Source of the DNA: Stereum hirsutum FP-91666 SS1
Taxonomy: Eukaryota; Basidiomycota; Agaricomycetes; Russulales; Stereaceae
Assembly (NCBI RefSeq): GCF_000264905.1
Contig: NW_006763133.1
Location: 2,799,152 to 2,863,151 of the forward strand
Length of the DNA stretch: 64,000 nucleotides
Direction: 5' to 3'
The notes beneath the pieces were generated by a model, which was not told where the DNA came from, did not search any database, and worked only from the letters and a program-made list of their open reading frames with translations. A program made the translations under genes and the position numbers. Shown here in pieces: positions 12,101 through 23,532 of this stretch; position 1 is the stretch's first letter; each line of letters starts with the position of its first letter.

Positions 12101-13671
12101 AGTTCGCCCGGCCTTGTTGCTTCGCAGTTCCCACCAGCCTCTGCTGCCAAATCGACAATGACCGAACCATGCTTCATGGCCGCCACCATCTAGACCAAAG
12201 TTAAGCATCCGCAGACAAATGCGAATCAACCGCGTAACTTACTTCGTTAGTGATAAGCTTTGGAGCCGGTTTACCAGGGATTAAAGCCTGTAGACCGATA
12301 TTCTCAGATGCCATGAATGCTGATTAGATAGGTTATAGAACGAACCGTAGTGATGATGATGTCTACATCCTTAGCTTGCTCCATGAAGAGTGCCATCTCT
12401 GCATCATGAAACTCTTTAGACATTTCCTTCGCGTAGCCACCTGCTGCGCCACCTTCCTCCTTGATGGAGACCTCGATAAACTCAGCACCAAGTGACTGAA
12501 CCTGTTCACGAGCGGCAGACCGGGTATCGAAACCACGAACGATGGCACCTAGACGTCGAGCTGTAGCAATAGCGCTAAGGCCTGCAAATAATATGTTGAA
12601 TGGCCATCATCGGAGGATTTGGTAAAAATAGTCTTACCTGCCACTCCTGCACCAATGACAAGAACTTTGCATGGAGGAATCTATTAATGTGGCGTGTGGC
12701 GTTAGCGCCACATCAACCAAAGCCATGACTATGGGTTAAAAGCTCGACTAACCTTCCTGTAGTCCAGAAGTTATATATCAGTAGAGTACTTGGAAGTAGA
12801 GAGAGAAAGGGGTATTACCCAGCAGCAGTAACTTGTCCAGTCATATATCGACCGAAGTGATTAGAAGCTTCCAATACGGCCTTGTACCCAGCAATGTTGG
12901 CCATTGAACTACGATGTCACCTCTTTGAGCATCAACCTTGAGTGAGTGATACGAAGAAAGAGCATACCTTAAAGCATCAAACGTCTGAGCTCTAGAGATC
13001 CGGGGTATCATATCCATCGCCAATGCATTAACACCTCTTTGCGACAGCGCCTCCACGGTTTCCTTGTTCTGCCTGGGGTATATGAAAGAAATCAAGGTGC
13101 TCCCGTCTCTGACGTACTCTGCCTCTTTACCCAGAAGTGGTGGCCGGACCTTGAGCAATATATCTGATGTCTTCAAAACATCTTCTCTGGACACAAGTGT
13201 GGCGCCGGCTTTTTCGTAGTCTTCGTTGAGGAATTGGGCCTGCGCTCCGGCATCGTGCTCGACCAACACCTTGGAGAAACCCTTTTTAAGGAGCAGAGAG
13301 ACATTCTGAGGAGTCAAGGATACTCGACGTTCGTTCGGATATATTTCTCGAGGGGTCCCGACGACGAGTGAGGAGTACGGGACGCCTGCGCAAAGGTTCA
13401 AGCGAGTCGGCCGACGTTCGATATTCGAGCGGACGAGTCATAACTCACTGGAGTCAGCCTCTGTAGATGCAGTCTGCTGAGCCTCGTCGAAAGCTCGTCG
13501 CGAGCAGTGAAAGAAGCGAGAAAGCAACGGTCCTGCGCACCCAACATCAGTCCATGATCATTTCTTTGTAGGACAACGCTCACCCTTCTCATGCACAGAA
13601 GTGGCGCACACCGCGATTTTCGACCTCCACAGTAAACGACAATCCCATTTCACCGCCGAAAGCGACGACAT
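9163..13671 (-). CDS. NNT: Proton-translocating NAD(P) transhydrogenase, mitochondrial
   Basis: This is a fused PntA-PntB polypeptide of roughly 1,050-1,100 residues. The N-terminus ([19 protein letters not shown]) is Arg/Ser-rich like a mitochondrial presequence. Domain I follows with [33 protein letters not shown], the NAD site [10 protein letters not shown] and [20 protein letters not shown]. The membrane domain contains [37 protein letters not shown] and [19 protein letters not shown]. Domain III (NADP site) has [34 protein letters not shown] and [11 protein letters not shown] last small exon (GTGCGT donor, GAATAG acceptor) gives [12 protein letters not shown] and a stop at 9163; reading through that intron would give a different tail. 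The enzyme couples proton movement to hydride transfer from NADH to NADP+ in the inner membrane. Confidence 0.93.
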
Positions 13672-14757
13672 AGTGTCGATGGGTAGAGGGCTGCAATGCT
13701 GTTACGACAGCGATGCGCCAGCAACTGTCGTTGTGGTCCAAGAATAAGAGGAAGGCGGGAGGATGGACCGGCCTGAGTTCTGATGAGAGTTCGGGAACGC
13801 GCTTGTGACCATCGCGTCGGCTACAGATCTAATTCTGTTACCCCGCATTTTGACCGGTCGATTGGCGTGGCCTCTGTCGATCACCCCTTTTTCCCCACAC
13901 GGAATGTTCACCTTGTCTGAATCTCGTCGGAGCTGCATCGAAACACTCAGTTGCCCTACTCGCGAAACGAATATATGAGCCGTTAAATCGCTGGAACACT
14001 CAGAGGTGTCGAAGTGTCGCTCAAGTCAGCTGGTACCGCTACCCATGCTTTATCTGCAAGGTACGTCAGGATCATAGAATCAAGTGACGATGCCCAAAGC
14101 GGCGACTTGCCTCCTACTACATACGTACCCAGAATCACTAGATTACGCTACATGGTCGATTCAGCGGAGCAACGATCTAGAAAAGTATCATGCTTACCTG
14201 CAAGTGCCCCCAAGTACGTCGATAGAGCGCTAGAGCATACGTGCTCATGTGCAATCGTTTCCCGCACTCAATCCGGAGCAGTGGGTGTGCCTTGGTATGT
14301 GTTAACCTTTCCTCGTGAATCGTACGCCAACAGGGTTTGTGGGATGCGAGCGCGTGAGCACAGAGAAAAAAATCACTAAACAACCAAATTACGACAGGGC
14401 ACGCATGTTGAAAAGGTGTGTACGGTCATACATCGGACCCATCACGGACCAGGGCTAAGCACTATTCTAATCATGCCCGAGGTCTGATCGACCTCAAAGC
14501 TGGGGATGTAGCTACGATGATGTACACGTTGAATGACAAAAATAGGACCAGTTTCATATCTTCTCTTGTGTAGAGCTTTCGTGTCCGCTCACTAGGCACA
14601 GTAAAGCGGAAAGCGGAAGCTTCTGTAAGGTCATAAAAAAGAGCGCGGCAGGGGCGGGCAGGGTGCAGCGTATAGTCACAATAGATGATAGATAAAAGCA
14701 TTCTAGAAGATCATGAAAGCGTGAAGCGAAAGACGACGGCCAACGAATGGATTTCCA
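13672..14757. other. Intergenic region without supported gene
   Basis: About 1.1 kb lie between the start of the transhydrogenase and the 3' end of the aldolase. The largest frame (14014-14379, plus) has no family signature and no convincing splice partners. I see no repeat, tRNA or other RNA gene. The segment next to 13671 should contain the transhydrogenase promoter. Confidence 0.5.
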
Positions 14758-16070
14758 TCAGTGTGCCAGCTTCCCGCCAGCTTCCCGCTCCAGCTGAATG
14801 AGCGCCTCTACATCCGCATGACTCCAGAGAGCCTCAGCCACTTTGGGATCGGTGGGTGGGAGCGGCTTCCGGGGAACACCACCATAACCGTACACCTTCT
14901 CCAGAAGGAACTTCGTACCGGCGATGGAATACTTCGCTATGGTGTAGTCGGCGCGAGCGATGACGCCCTGGTACCTTTGAGCCTCGGGAAGCTGAGAGGG
15001 ATCTGTGACCGCTGCTAGCGAAAGGTTGAAGAGTTTCACGATCGCGTACTGAAATCAAATCAGAAATGAGTCGACATGCGCTCATATGATGTGCGCCGAT
15101 TGAGAACGTACTGGGGCGAGGTTTGCCAGTCCTGTGATGGCCCCGTGGCCATTCGCGAACGTGGAGGGGACCAGGAAATCGATAAAACCGCCAAGCACCA
15201 AGAAAGGCGCGGTCGAGTTCTTGCGTGGGTGGGCAGACGCGAATGAAGGTTGCGAAACCGTAGCACATACACGTGTGAGCTTTCCAACATTGCCGCACCT
15301 ATGGAATAGTGAAGAGTCAACCTCGGTGTAACGCGCGGGAGCATCGATTAACAGCATGAGGACTACATACGTGAGCTTCACTCCACACGTATTCGGGCAT
15401 TCGGTCGCGATCTCCGTAATAAGGTCGGAGTCCAAGTCAATGCCTCCACTTGCTCCGGGGTCTGGGGAAAGGGAGGAAGGAGGGAAGCACATTAACGTGA
15501 AGGTTAGATGACCGCACGTCGTCCCTGTGAAGTAATTAAACTCACAGTTATAGAGCATGATGGGTATAGGACTCTTCTCAGATACCTCAACAAAGAAATC
15601 CTTGAGAGCCTTCTTGTTATTTGCCAGTGCACCGGCGTAGTACCCGCTGGTAATGACGATAGCATAGTCCACGCCGGCCGCTGCTGCTTCGTGGCATAAC
15701 TGGATGGTTTCTCTCGTGCTCCCTGCCCCTGTACCGGCGATGATCGGTACCTCAGTGAACCCAGCACCGTCCAATACCTTGCGGGCAGCCTTGACGAGCA
15801 CCAACCTCTCATCGTGCGATAGATGCAGAGCCTCGCCCATCGACCCAGCTAAGAGGGGCCCGACTCCGGCCTCGGCAAGCTTCAAAATATGTTTCTCGAA
15901 TGAAGGGACATCTGATGATAATAGTTCAACAAACATATCAAGACTACGAGACTGAAACACCACACACCGAGGTCTTCACTCTCTGGGAGGAAGAAAGTAG
16001 GGATGGGTGCGTAGATACCGGCCTTTAGCGGACGGGAAGGGTGAACACCGTTGGTACCGTTGACGGCCAT
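14758..16070 (-). CDS. DapA-family aldolase (dihydrodipicolinate synthase-like)
   Basis: The protein starts MAVNGTNGVHPSRPLKAGIY and continues APIPTFFLPESEDL, then VPSFEKHILKLAEAGVGPLL. GSMGEALHLSHDER is the family's substrate-carboxylate site (GTTGE in bacterial enzymes), and VPIIAGTGAGSTRETIQL follows. After splicing, IMLYNYPGASGGIDLDSD supplies the catalytic Tyr and CGVKLTCGNVGKLTRV the Schiff-base Lys. Then come LGGFIDFLVPSTFANGHGAI, LPEAQRYQGVIARADYT and a GGKLAH end at 14758. About 330 residues fits the family. Fungi lack the bacterial lysine route, so the likely reaction is a 2-keto-3-deoxy-sugar acid or 4-hydroxy-2-oxoglutarate aldolase; the substrate cannot be fixed from sequence. 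Six or more short introns agree in phase. Confidence 0.87.
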
Positions 16071-17971
16071 TGCAATGATTTCGATTGGGAGATATCGGTG
16101 AGGAAGGAAAGGGAGACAGAACTCTGAACCCGAGCATAGCCATCTTTATAGTAGCGTTTGGGATAGATACGGTTCAGCTCGGTCCGATGACGAGGCCCTG
16201 GAATCGGTCCGGCGGCCCGCCATCACCTCATGTGTGGCGGCCCTCCCCGGCTGCCAGAGCCGACGTATCTCTTCTTTAGGTTCAGACTAAAGGTTGGTTC
16301 ATGGACACTTCTACCATGGGCTTGCAGATGCGCAATCGTCGTCGTACGACGATCTATCCACCACCGTTATCGAGTCGTTGTACTCGCTCTATCAAGGGCA
16401 ACAGAAACAGTATTCGTTTCCTCCAACCACAACTGCCAAGTTTGGAACGCGCAGTGTCTATACAGACCTCTCACATGGGCGCGGATGGCGCCGGTCCATG
16501 AGATGGTCCTACGAGTTAATTTGTAGTCTTCATGCGAAGGAAACATATGACGCCGCAAAGAGGTAGTTATCATGTATCTTTGAGGGTTTGAGGAGCGTAC
16601 ATGAACCCCAGAGGGGCAGAAGTTCGCAACGTGACGTTCTATAACCACGTCATCTGCAGACATTACCGCTCGTTCGGACAAACGCACAGACGGCCCCCGC
16701 ACGAGAAGGAGGAAGGCAAACAAAAGGTTGAAGGGCTCCGATGGACGTTACCTCCGGACTATGTGACTCTTCAGGAACGCGTGTCCTCCTCCGGGGCGGG
16801 CTATGAATATGAACTGACTAATCGGGGGTCAGACGTGAACTAACCACCACAGATTGTGTCCTTGTCGAGTGACGAGTCTGGGAGAGCAAATACACAGGGC
16901 GAAAAGGCCTGCAGATAGGAAGGTTTCTCACAGGATTGTCTCGTGTACGTAGTCCTATGGGAGGAAGACATCAATTGCGTTCTACTCAAAGATTGAAGAT
17001 CTCTTGAGAAGATGCGTCAAACATGTAATACCTTGGACATGGACCTCAAGGAACTGGTCATGACACAACAGAGTCAGGGCGTAGTGCATGCCCGTGACTT
17101 CGCTGAGAAGAGTACGCACAAGACAAAAAGTCCACGTATAGACATGATGATTGAACGAGCTGGACACTTTGGAAAGCTTCGATGCTGGTCTAACGCACAT
17201 GATCAGGTGAGATGCTGGCGGAAAATATCCTTGGAGAGACCGAGGTCTATACGAGACGATATACAGCTTCAAGGGCACGTAGAGTGGCGCCACCAAGGAA
17301 ATGTCAAGAGAAGATAACGGGAAAACTGCCCACTGTACAAGAAATAGAAATAAGTTTGGGAACAGGCTAAACCATAAAGCAAGCCCGCTGACCCCAACGC
17401 GCTGAATAAATTCCGTATGTCTGGAGCACATCAAGAAAGCGGGACAGACGACGAGAGGAAGAATGTTTAAGTGCCGAACAGGTAGATTGTCCGAACATAG
17501 TTCACGATGATGAGCTACCGAGGTTTCCTCGATGAACCTGTCTACGAAGAGGTGCATTGGCGCCCATCGCGGGGTTAGCCATGGCTTTATACTACGAGAG
17601 CGGTTTCGTACATAGGCAGTACCAGAAGCAGCTGCCAATTGCCACTCCAAGCAAGGCGGAGGGTATAGTTTCGCGTTCATAAATGGCTGCATAGGCTGAA
17701 TTGATTGTGTAACAAAGCTAGACAGGGCAGGACGGAGTTCAGCATTCGGATGTGGACCGGTAGTGTCGTAGGATCGCATATAGGGTCTAGACATAAGTGC
17801 GCTGCGAGGATCGGCGATTCGTAACTCCAAGAAAGGGCGGTTCGCCGCGAGCCTGCCAACGAATCTGCTAGGCAATGGGGTGGAGTAAACTCCTGGTGAG
17901 CTCACAGCAGAGGACACATCGAGGTGCATCTCCGAGTCATATCACGGAATGAATACGCACACTCAAGACTT
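16071..17971. other. 1.9-kb region with no confident gene
   Basis: The region contains a 315-codon minus-strand open frame, listed separately, and otherwise only short overlapping frames. The part next to 16070 should hold the aldolase promoter. No tRNA or repeat was seen. Confidence 0.45.
16982..17929 (-). other. Long uninterrupted open frame of doubtful coding status
   Basis: An ATG-initiated frame of 315 codons (start MHLDVSSAVSSPGVYSTPLP) lies 42 bp past the stop of the pseudouridine synthase on the same strand. It has a few hydrophobic stretches (LALWFSLFPNLFLFLVQWAV, HYALTLLCHDQFLEV) but no known motif, no low-complexity bias and no intron, unlike every accepted gene nearby. It could be a real intronless orphan, a 3' UTR artefact or chance. 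Conservation in a related genome would decide. Confidence 0.2.
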
Positions 17972-19282
17972 CTAATTCTTCGCTTCGTTACTTTCTACTA
18001 CTGCGATTTTATCTAGAACTTCTCTCTCCCACAGTGTCCTTCCATCTGCGTCGCGTTCGCCTTCATCGTCCAACGCTTTCTCAATTATCTCCCACTCCAC
18101 ACACTTATGGTCGCCCTCTTCCGGCGTTGCTCCGTCCAACACATAGTTCTTCTGCCTCAAACGGGTGAGGGTGACGACGTGGCCCGCCGAGCCTAGGGCG
18201 TGACCCAAATCGTGCACGATGGATCTGACATACGTACCACCGGAGACCTTCATCTTCAACACAAAAGCGTTCGGAACTTCGTTCTCTCCTACGTCTTCGC
18301 CCTGGTCCTCGACTTTGACCTCCTTCTTAACGCCGGAAAGCATCTTTTCCAGGGCCTTTTGCTGTTCGCCTGTGAACTTCTTCTCGGGCCAGCGGTAAGG
18401 ATGGTCTTGGCCTTTCCATTCGATCAACTCCAGAGAGTGGACTGTGATTTTGCGTTTCTCGATGGGGCGAGGAAGCGGAATGCCTTTACGTGCATAATCG
18501 TACAATGGCATCCCATCCATTTTCAGGGCGGAGAAGCTGCAAACAGACAGTCGCCGAAGGATGTCAGCAACACCCAGACTCAATTGAGTGACGGACATAC
18601 ATTGGGGGTGTCTGTTCGATCTCTCCAGTAAATTGCGATAAGGTCTGCTCTACGGCTTCCTTGGTCACATGTCGCCAAGGCGCAGTACGAACCCGTACGC
18701 CTTCACTATCGTACGAGTCAGTCTCACAACCTAACAAGCAAGTTGCGGTATACTCCTATAATGATGTTTAGCTGATGGTCGCGAACCCATGAGGGAGTAG
18801 CGTAGAATCAAGTCAGGTATACGTACCTTCGCACAATCCAAGAAATCATTCAATTTCTTAGTCGCTTTACCTACCCCGATGACTACATAGCGCGACAAAC
18901 AATCGGTCTCAATCAAAAGCATCCCGTTGATTGCGACAAAGTCCTTACCGAGCACACCATCCGCTAAAGGATCGAGCGTCCCTCCCTGGCCAATCTTCAA
19001 CATATCCTTTCCACGCCTCCTCCTGCCCTTCTGTTTGCCTTTCCCCGCTTCCACCTTCTCCGGCTCGAAGAAGAGCGGTGATCTCGACATGACAATTTTC
19101 AGCTGATTCACGATGTGCATGGATGTAGGACCCGATGGCTTATTAAGACCAAAGAGACCGGAGATAGGCAGAGAGGCGGAGGACGTGCTGGCTTTGGGCA
19201 TGATTGGTTGAGAGGGCCGGAGATTATGCTTCACTGGCAAATGGAGAGAAACGCTAGGCCTGAGGGAAAATATTCTATTCAT
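17972..19282 (-). CDS. PUS4: tRNA pseudouridine-55 synthase (TruB/Pus4 family)
   Basis: The enzyme isomerises U55 in the T-loop of tRNAs. Visible blocks are SGLFGLNKPSGPTSMHIVNQ, then IGQGGTLDPLADGVL with the catalytic Asp, VIGVGKATKKLNDFL and EYTATCLLGCETDSYDSEG. Then come LSQFTGEIEQTPPIFSALKM (the QxPPxxSAxK motif, formed across an intron) and GGTYVRSIVHDLGHALGS. The C-terminus has Glu/Lys-rich insertions. The start at 19282 gives a basic Ser/Leu-rich leader (MNRIFSLRPSVSLHLPVKHN) before a second Met (MPKASTSS), so mitochondrial and nuclear forms from two starts are possible, as known for yeast Pus4. A 66-bp intron (18883-18948) has no stop in frame and could be mistaken for coding sequence. 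Confidence 0.92.
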
Positions 19283-19665
19283 TGTTGAACCATTGAAAGG
19301 GAAAGGAGAACTCTAGTGATCAGTTATACTACTTGCATAGAGAGATACTGGAAGAAGGAAAAAATCGCTGACCTAGAGGCCAGACTTTATTGGATGCACG
19401 CACAAGGACGTTCGCCAAAATAACTGTAATTAATGTTTCAACGTACGCTTGTTGTGGTTTGTTGAATTCAGAAGGTGTTGACAAATCTATGCGTCACGGT
19501 GGCACCGTCCGCTGTCAGCGTAGCGGGCCACTCGACTTGCTGCCACCTTGCAGATGGCCGCCCGTGCGTAACTCCTGCCTTATGATAACATCTTCCGGGG
19601 TCTTCACCACGCCTAATAGTAAACAGCAGCACCAATATCATATCTCACACCATAGCAGTTGTCGT
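19283..19665. other. Intergenic spacer
   Basis: This 383-bp region lies between the start of the pseudouridine synthase and the stop of the deubiquitinase, both on the minus strand. A plus-strand frame across 19390-19887 is the antisense of the deubiquitinase tail and spacer and is not accepted. Nothing else is seen. Confidence 0.5.
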
Positions 19666-22351
19666 CTACAACATACCCAAAAGCTCATCTTCTACCTCCT
19701 TCTCTCTCTCTTCTCTCTCCCTCTCTTCCTGCTCCCTCTCTTCTCTTTCCCTTTCTTCCCTCTCTTCTCTTTCCCTCTCCTCCCTCTCCCTTTCCCTCTC
19801 CTCACGCTCGCGCTCTTCACGCTCCCTCTCTTCACGCTCTCTCTGTGCGCTCTCGTCGCCACCACCACCGCCGCCCACCTCACCTAACCCCTTCACCCCC
19901 TTCGTCCCTTTCTGTGCCCCGCCATTACCCCCAACTCTTCCTACCAATCCCTTCTCCGCATGGCCTCCGCCTGTGATTCCATTATTACCCCCAAGCGCAC
20001 TCGGACCAGCAATCGCTCCCCTGTCCTTTCGCTCCTTCTCCAGCTTCTCCCGCTCCCTCTCTTTCTGAGCCTCGGTCTCACGAGCAAGAATATAGGTTGG
20101 CGTCATGTCGGGCTTGTAATCCAGCCTGCGTTTGACATAGAAGGCCATGTATACAGGTGCGGGCGGATTAAGTACGTTGGGAAGTGTGGAAGGGTACACT
20201 CTATCAAAGTAAAGTAGTCAGTCGAATGATATAAACAAAGGCAAGGTAGAAAAAACACTCACTTGTCATCGTCGAAGCGATACCACTTTTTGATTCGCGA
20301 AAAGGCGAGGGTGAGCTAATGTAAGGGAGTTCACGCAGAACTAACACACCTCGTCACGGAACCGTGCAAAATTGGTATAATGTCCGTTGTCGATCTGCCC
20401 TTCGTGGTTGATCACTGCAAAAAGGTCGTACTCGTACATAGCCTCTGGTCCAGGGTACCTGTCGGCGTCATCAGGTTTAACGCACTTTCACCAGCCTCGA
20501 AGAAAACTCACGAAAATTGGCTCAGCACGTCTTCCGGCTGAATCTTCACCTTGACTTTACCCGCCCCGTTGGCCGCACCATTGACGGGAGACGCAGCCGA
20601 AGACAGAGCCAGTGTAGTGTATGGTGCCATGTTGATGGATGCTGGGACGCGAACAGGAGCATCGATCTTCTGCGCTGAGAGGCGATCCTGGGACTTGTGT
20701 TCGAAGCGCTGATGACATGGATTCAGCTTGTGATTCATAACGAAACACACCATATCACACACCTTGAATTGGAAAGACAAGACGGGAGGAAGTTTCTTGA
20801 TGGATAGACGTTTGCTTGCTTCTCCCTGGGAAATGATCAGCTGAATGTAAGAGGCAACGGAATACGCTGATTAAACGTACGTTTGTTTGCTTCCCCGTGC
20901 ACTTCTGACAGGTATATTCCTTCGATCCCAGTCTCTCCGGTGTCGTAAATCTGCAGTTCCGTCGCATCATTCATATATTTCCTTCACGTCCAGAAATGCC
21001 CACCTCTTCAAACACCCATCCAAAGTATTCGGCTTCCCACCCTCTAAGGTCAAATTCACATCCAAACACGGGTCTAATGTGGAAGTCACGTTCCCGCATC
21101 TCTCGCACTTAACGTCACTTTGCAGCTGGCCTGCGAAGGTATTGTGAACGACGCAGTTGCATGAGACGTTTGTCCGTCCGCGGGAAGTCTCGTGTATGGC
21201 GGTGAGGAGGGCGATGAAGCATTCATGGGCGTCTTGTTGGGCGTACCCGGAAATGTCAGCGGAGACGCGCCAAGTTGTACTGAGGAGGGATGCCGGGCCA
21301 TAAGGTGTAGCGGAAGGGGTATAGATCTGTGATAGACGAGATCAATCAGTCGGAGGATCACTTAGAGGGATTGAAGCTGTACTTCAGTGAATAGGTTGTC
21401 CATCTCACAACATGTGCAATTCTTAGCTTTGCATAGTTTGGAGTTGTGCTTGTCGCTGAGGAAGTAGTTCCGCAGAAGAGGGTTGTGGGCGATAGACTGA
21501 AGTATCACATTCAGGAAACATGTTTGACCCAGGTTGAGCAATCCCCTACGACCTGCTCGGAGTGTTAGTCGAGAGTGCGGCATGCTCAACCGTTCAGATA
21601 TATATACCTTGACATGGTAAATTGGCCGTCTCTTCGAGAGCGGCAGTATCGATCGAAGATGGAGTCCATGAGTGGTATGCTTCACGTCTCCGTTTTGCAA
21701 CTATATGGCAATGGTTTAGATTCACTCTGCTCTAATTCGACGATAATACGAATCTAATCACCTTGGAACTTGGTCGTCTTCTCTTCAACGTCCAGCACTG
21801 TGGTGTGGAAGATTCCGTCGAAAGTCCCGTCGTAGACAAAGTCGTCACACTCGGAGCAGAATACGGAGCCGAGTTTCACATCCACACCTGCGAGTGTATG
21901 AGCACCTATATACAACGCGAGGAGCAGAAAGTAGTCACAGAATGGGTGGCCCTCGTCGGCGAGATGTTCGGTTGCATGCTCTCCGTTCCAACACCCAGCA
22001 TATCCACATGAAAGGCAAACGAAAGGTCTGTGCATTACTATGCCACAGGTTCCGCACTCTGGGCTTGACAGCTGAAGACATATTAGCTACTGACATCCAC
22101 GGCGCGTGAACGGTAGTGCGCACCTTCCTCCTCTTCGCCGAATGCACCGCGTCGTGAGATCTCCTTGCACTCCACGCAACCGCGGCCTTGTACTTCTTCA
22201 CCAACATACCCCTCTCTCCCTCGTCTGATAATGCCGACATGATGTGAGGACATTTGGCTGGGTCTGATCCGTCCCCAGAGCCTGGGAAACCGAGCATCTC
22301 CTCGATCGCGGGGCTAGACTGGAAAGCACTTTGCTCGAACGGAGAGGACAT
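19666..22351 (-). CDS. UBP8: Ubiquitin-specific protease, Ubp8/USP22-like
   Basis: The N-terminus (MSSPFEQSAFQSSPAIEEML) leads into a ZnF-UBP domain (CLSCGYAGCWNGEHATEHL, HPFC, then VFCSECDDFVYDGTFD). The peptidase domain has the Cys box GLLNLGQTCFLNVILQS, then SGYAQQDAHECFIALL, two paired Cys motifs (VKCERCG and YTCQKCTG), FQFKRFEHKS and the His box INHEGQIDNGHYTNFARF, followed by YRFDDDKV and APVYMAFYVKR. The oxyanion position of the Cys box is Gln, not the usual Asn. After the catalytic domain a Gly-rich linker leads to a long tail of Glu-Arg repeats ending VEDELLGML. The ZnF plus USP layout fits the SAGA module enzyme that removes ubiquitin from H2B; SAGA membership is inferred from the family. 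Confidence 0.9.
19690..19855 (-). repeat. Low-complexity Glu/Arg-coding repeat in the deubiquitinase tail
   Basis: A polypyrimidine tract on the plus strand reads on the coding strand as about 50 residues of near-pure E-R-E-x-E-R-E, with almost no other residue. It is inside the reading frame and keeps the frame. Such a tract should form a charged single helix or stay disordered, and is likely to vary in length between strains. Confidence 0.8.
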
Positions 22352-23532
22352 ATGATATACAGCAAGATTCGATGTTACAAGACAGGCAAAATACAGAGGG
22401 TATGATGATGGTTTCCGATTGATGAGCAGATGAAGTGGAAGCTGAGAGAGGCGTGAACTTGAAAAGGCGCGCGTCTAGGAATACGATCACATGTTTCGCG
22501 ACTTCAATCAGGTGCACGCTTCTTGGGCCACATCGCCACACTACACTTCTTCCCAACTCTCGTCGTCGTACTCCTGTTGTCAGTGTCAATACTCAGTCGG
22601 CAACAGCGTCTCTCTTTTCGATGCACCATGCTGCTCGCAGTAAACACTCTGGTTGACGCGCTTGCCTGTGCATCCTCCTCACTCGGCGCATCCTTTGCTC
22701 TCACACAACAACGCGATATCTTTTTCACGTTCACTCTCTCTCCTTCGTTGCTCGCGCTTCCAGGTCAAGCCAACGCCTGCCAACGCATGTTGTTTGCGCT
22801 TGGGAGCCTCCATCTAATGAAATGTCCATTTGTAGCCAGAAGATACGCCGTCGCTCTTCTCGACCACGTTGCTCCCAGCTTGGTTGTCAACGACTTCCTA
22901 AACGAGCAAACATGTTTCCCCGATTGAGCGTTCTTTGATGCGCTGCGAATCCACGACACTTCGACTGGCATCCCTACCCCGCTCGGCACGTCCACCCGAC
23001 TTTTGTAGGTGCTGCCCTCACTCTGTATCAGTGCCTCCCTTTCCAGTCTCCAATCTGTAGTTCCGTCGACTCTCGGCCTCAGTTTCCTGTCTGTCGCTTG
23101 AGTCAGTACGTTTTTGGGCCTCCAATAAGTCGTGAAAAGATACGCCGTTACATGCGTTCGTCTGTGTCGACACAGCCATGTCGCTCCTAATGTGGACGGC
23201 TTCCCAAACGAGCAAACACATCGCCCATTCCTTCGCGTTCGCCATCCAGGCGTGTCCACCAAGCGGATCACTCGTCTTGCACACCCAATCACATTCCCAA
23301 AATCACCAATCCATTTCGATTTGCGCTTCCGGCCACTCGCCGCCGTTTCATCCGTCTCTCGATATGGAATCACGACTGCCCCGCCGTGCACAAACACCGG
23401 TCGCTTCCTTGTTCCGCTGCCGCTCTCTGAAAAGGTCAAAAAGGACGAGATGGACGTCTCGTTTTCCTCATCGACGGTCTCCCCCTTCGCCCACCCTTCC
23501 TTGGACTCACCCCTCCCGCAGACGTTTCTGTC
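22352..23532. other. 1.2-kb region without confident gene, carrying a diverged repeat pair
   Basis: Open frames exist on both strands (22523-22927 plus, 22765-23439 minus, 23132-23620 plus), but none has a family signature or clear splice structure. Two segments, about 22848-22918 and 23136-23222, are diverged copies of one another (both contain AGATACGCCGT and later AACGAGCAAACA). This may be a decayed duplication or transposon remnant. Confidence 0.45.

Noticed and set aside
19390..19887. Plus-strand Leu/Ser/Pro frame with hydrophobic stretches
   Set aside because: It is antisense to the Glu/Arg-coding tail of the deubiquitinase and owes its composition to that repeat.
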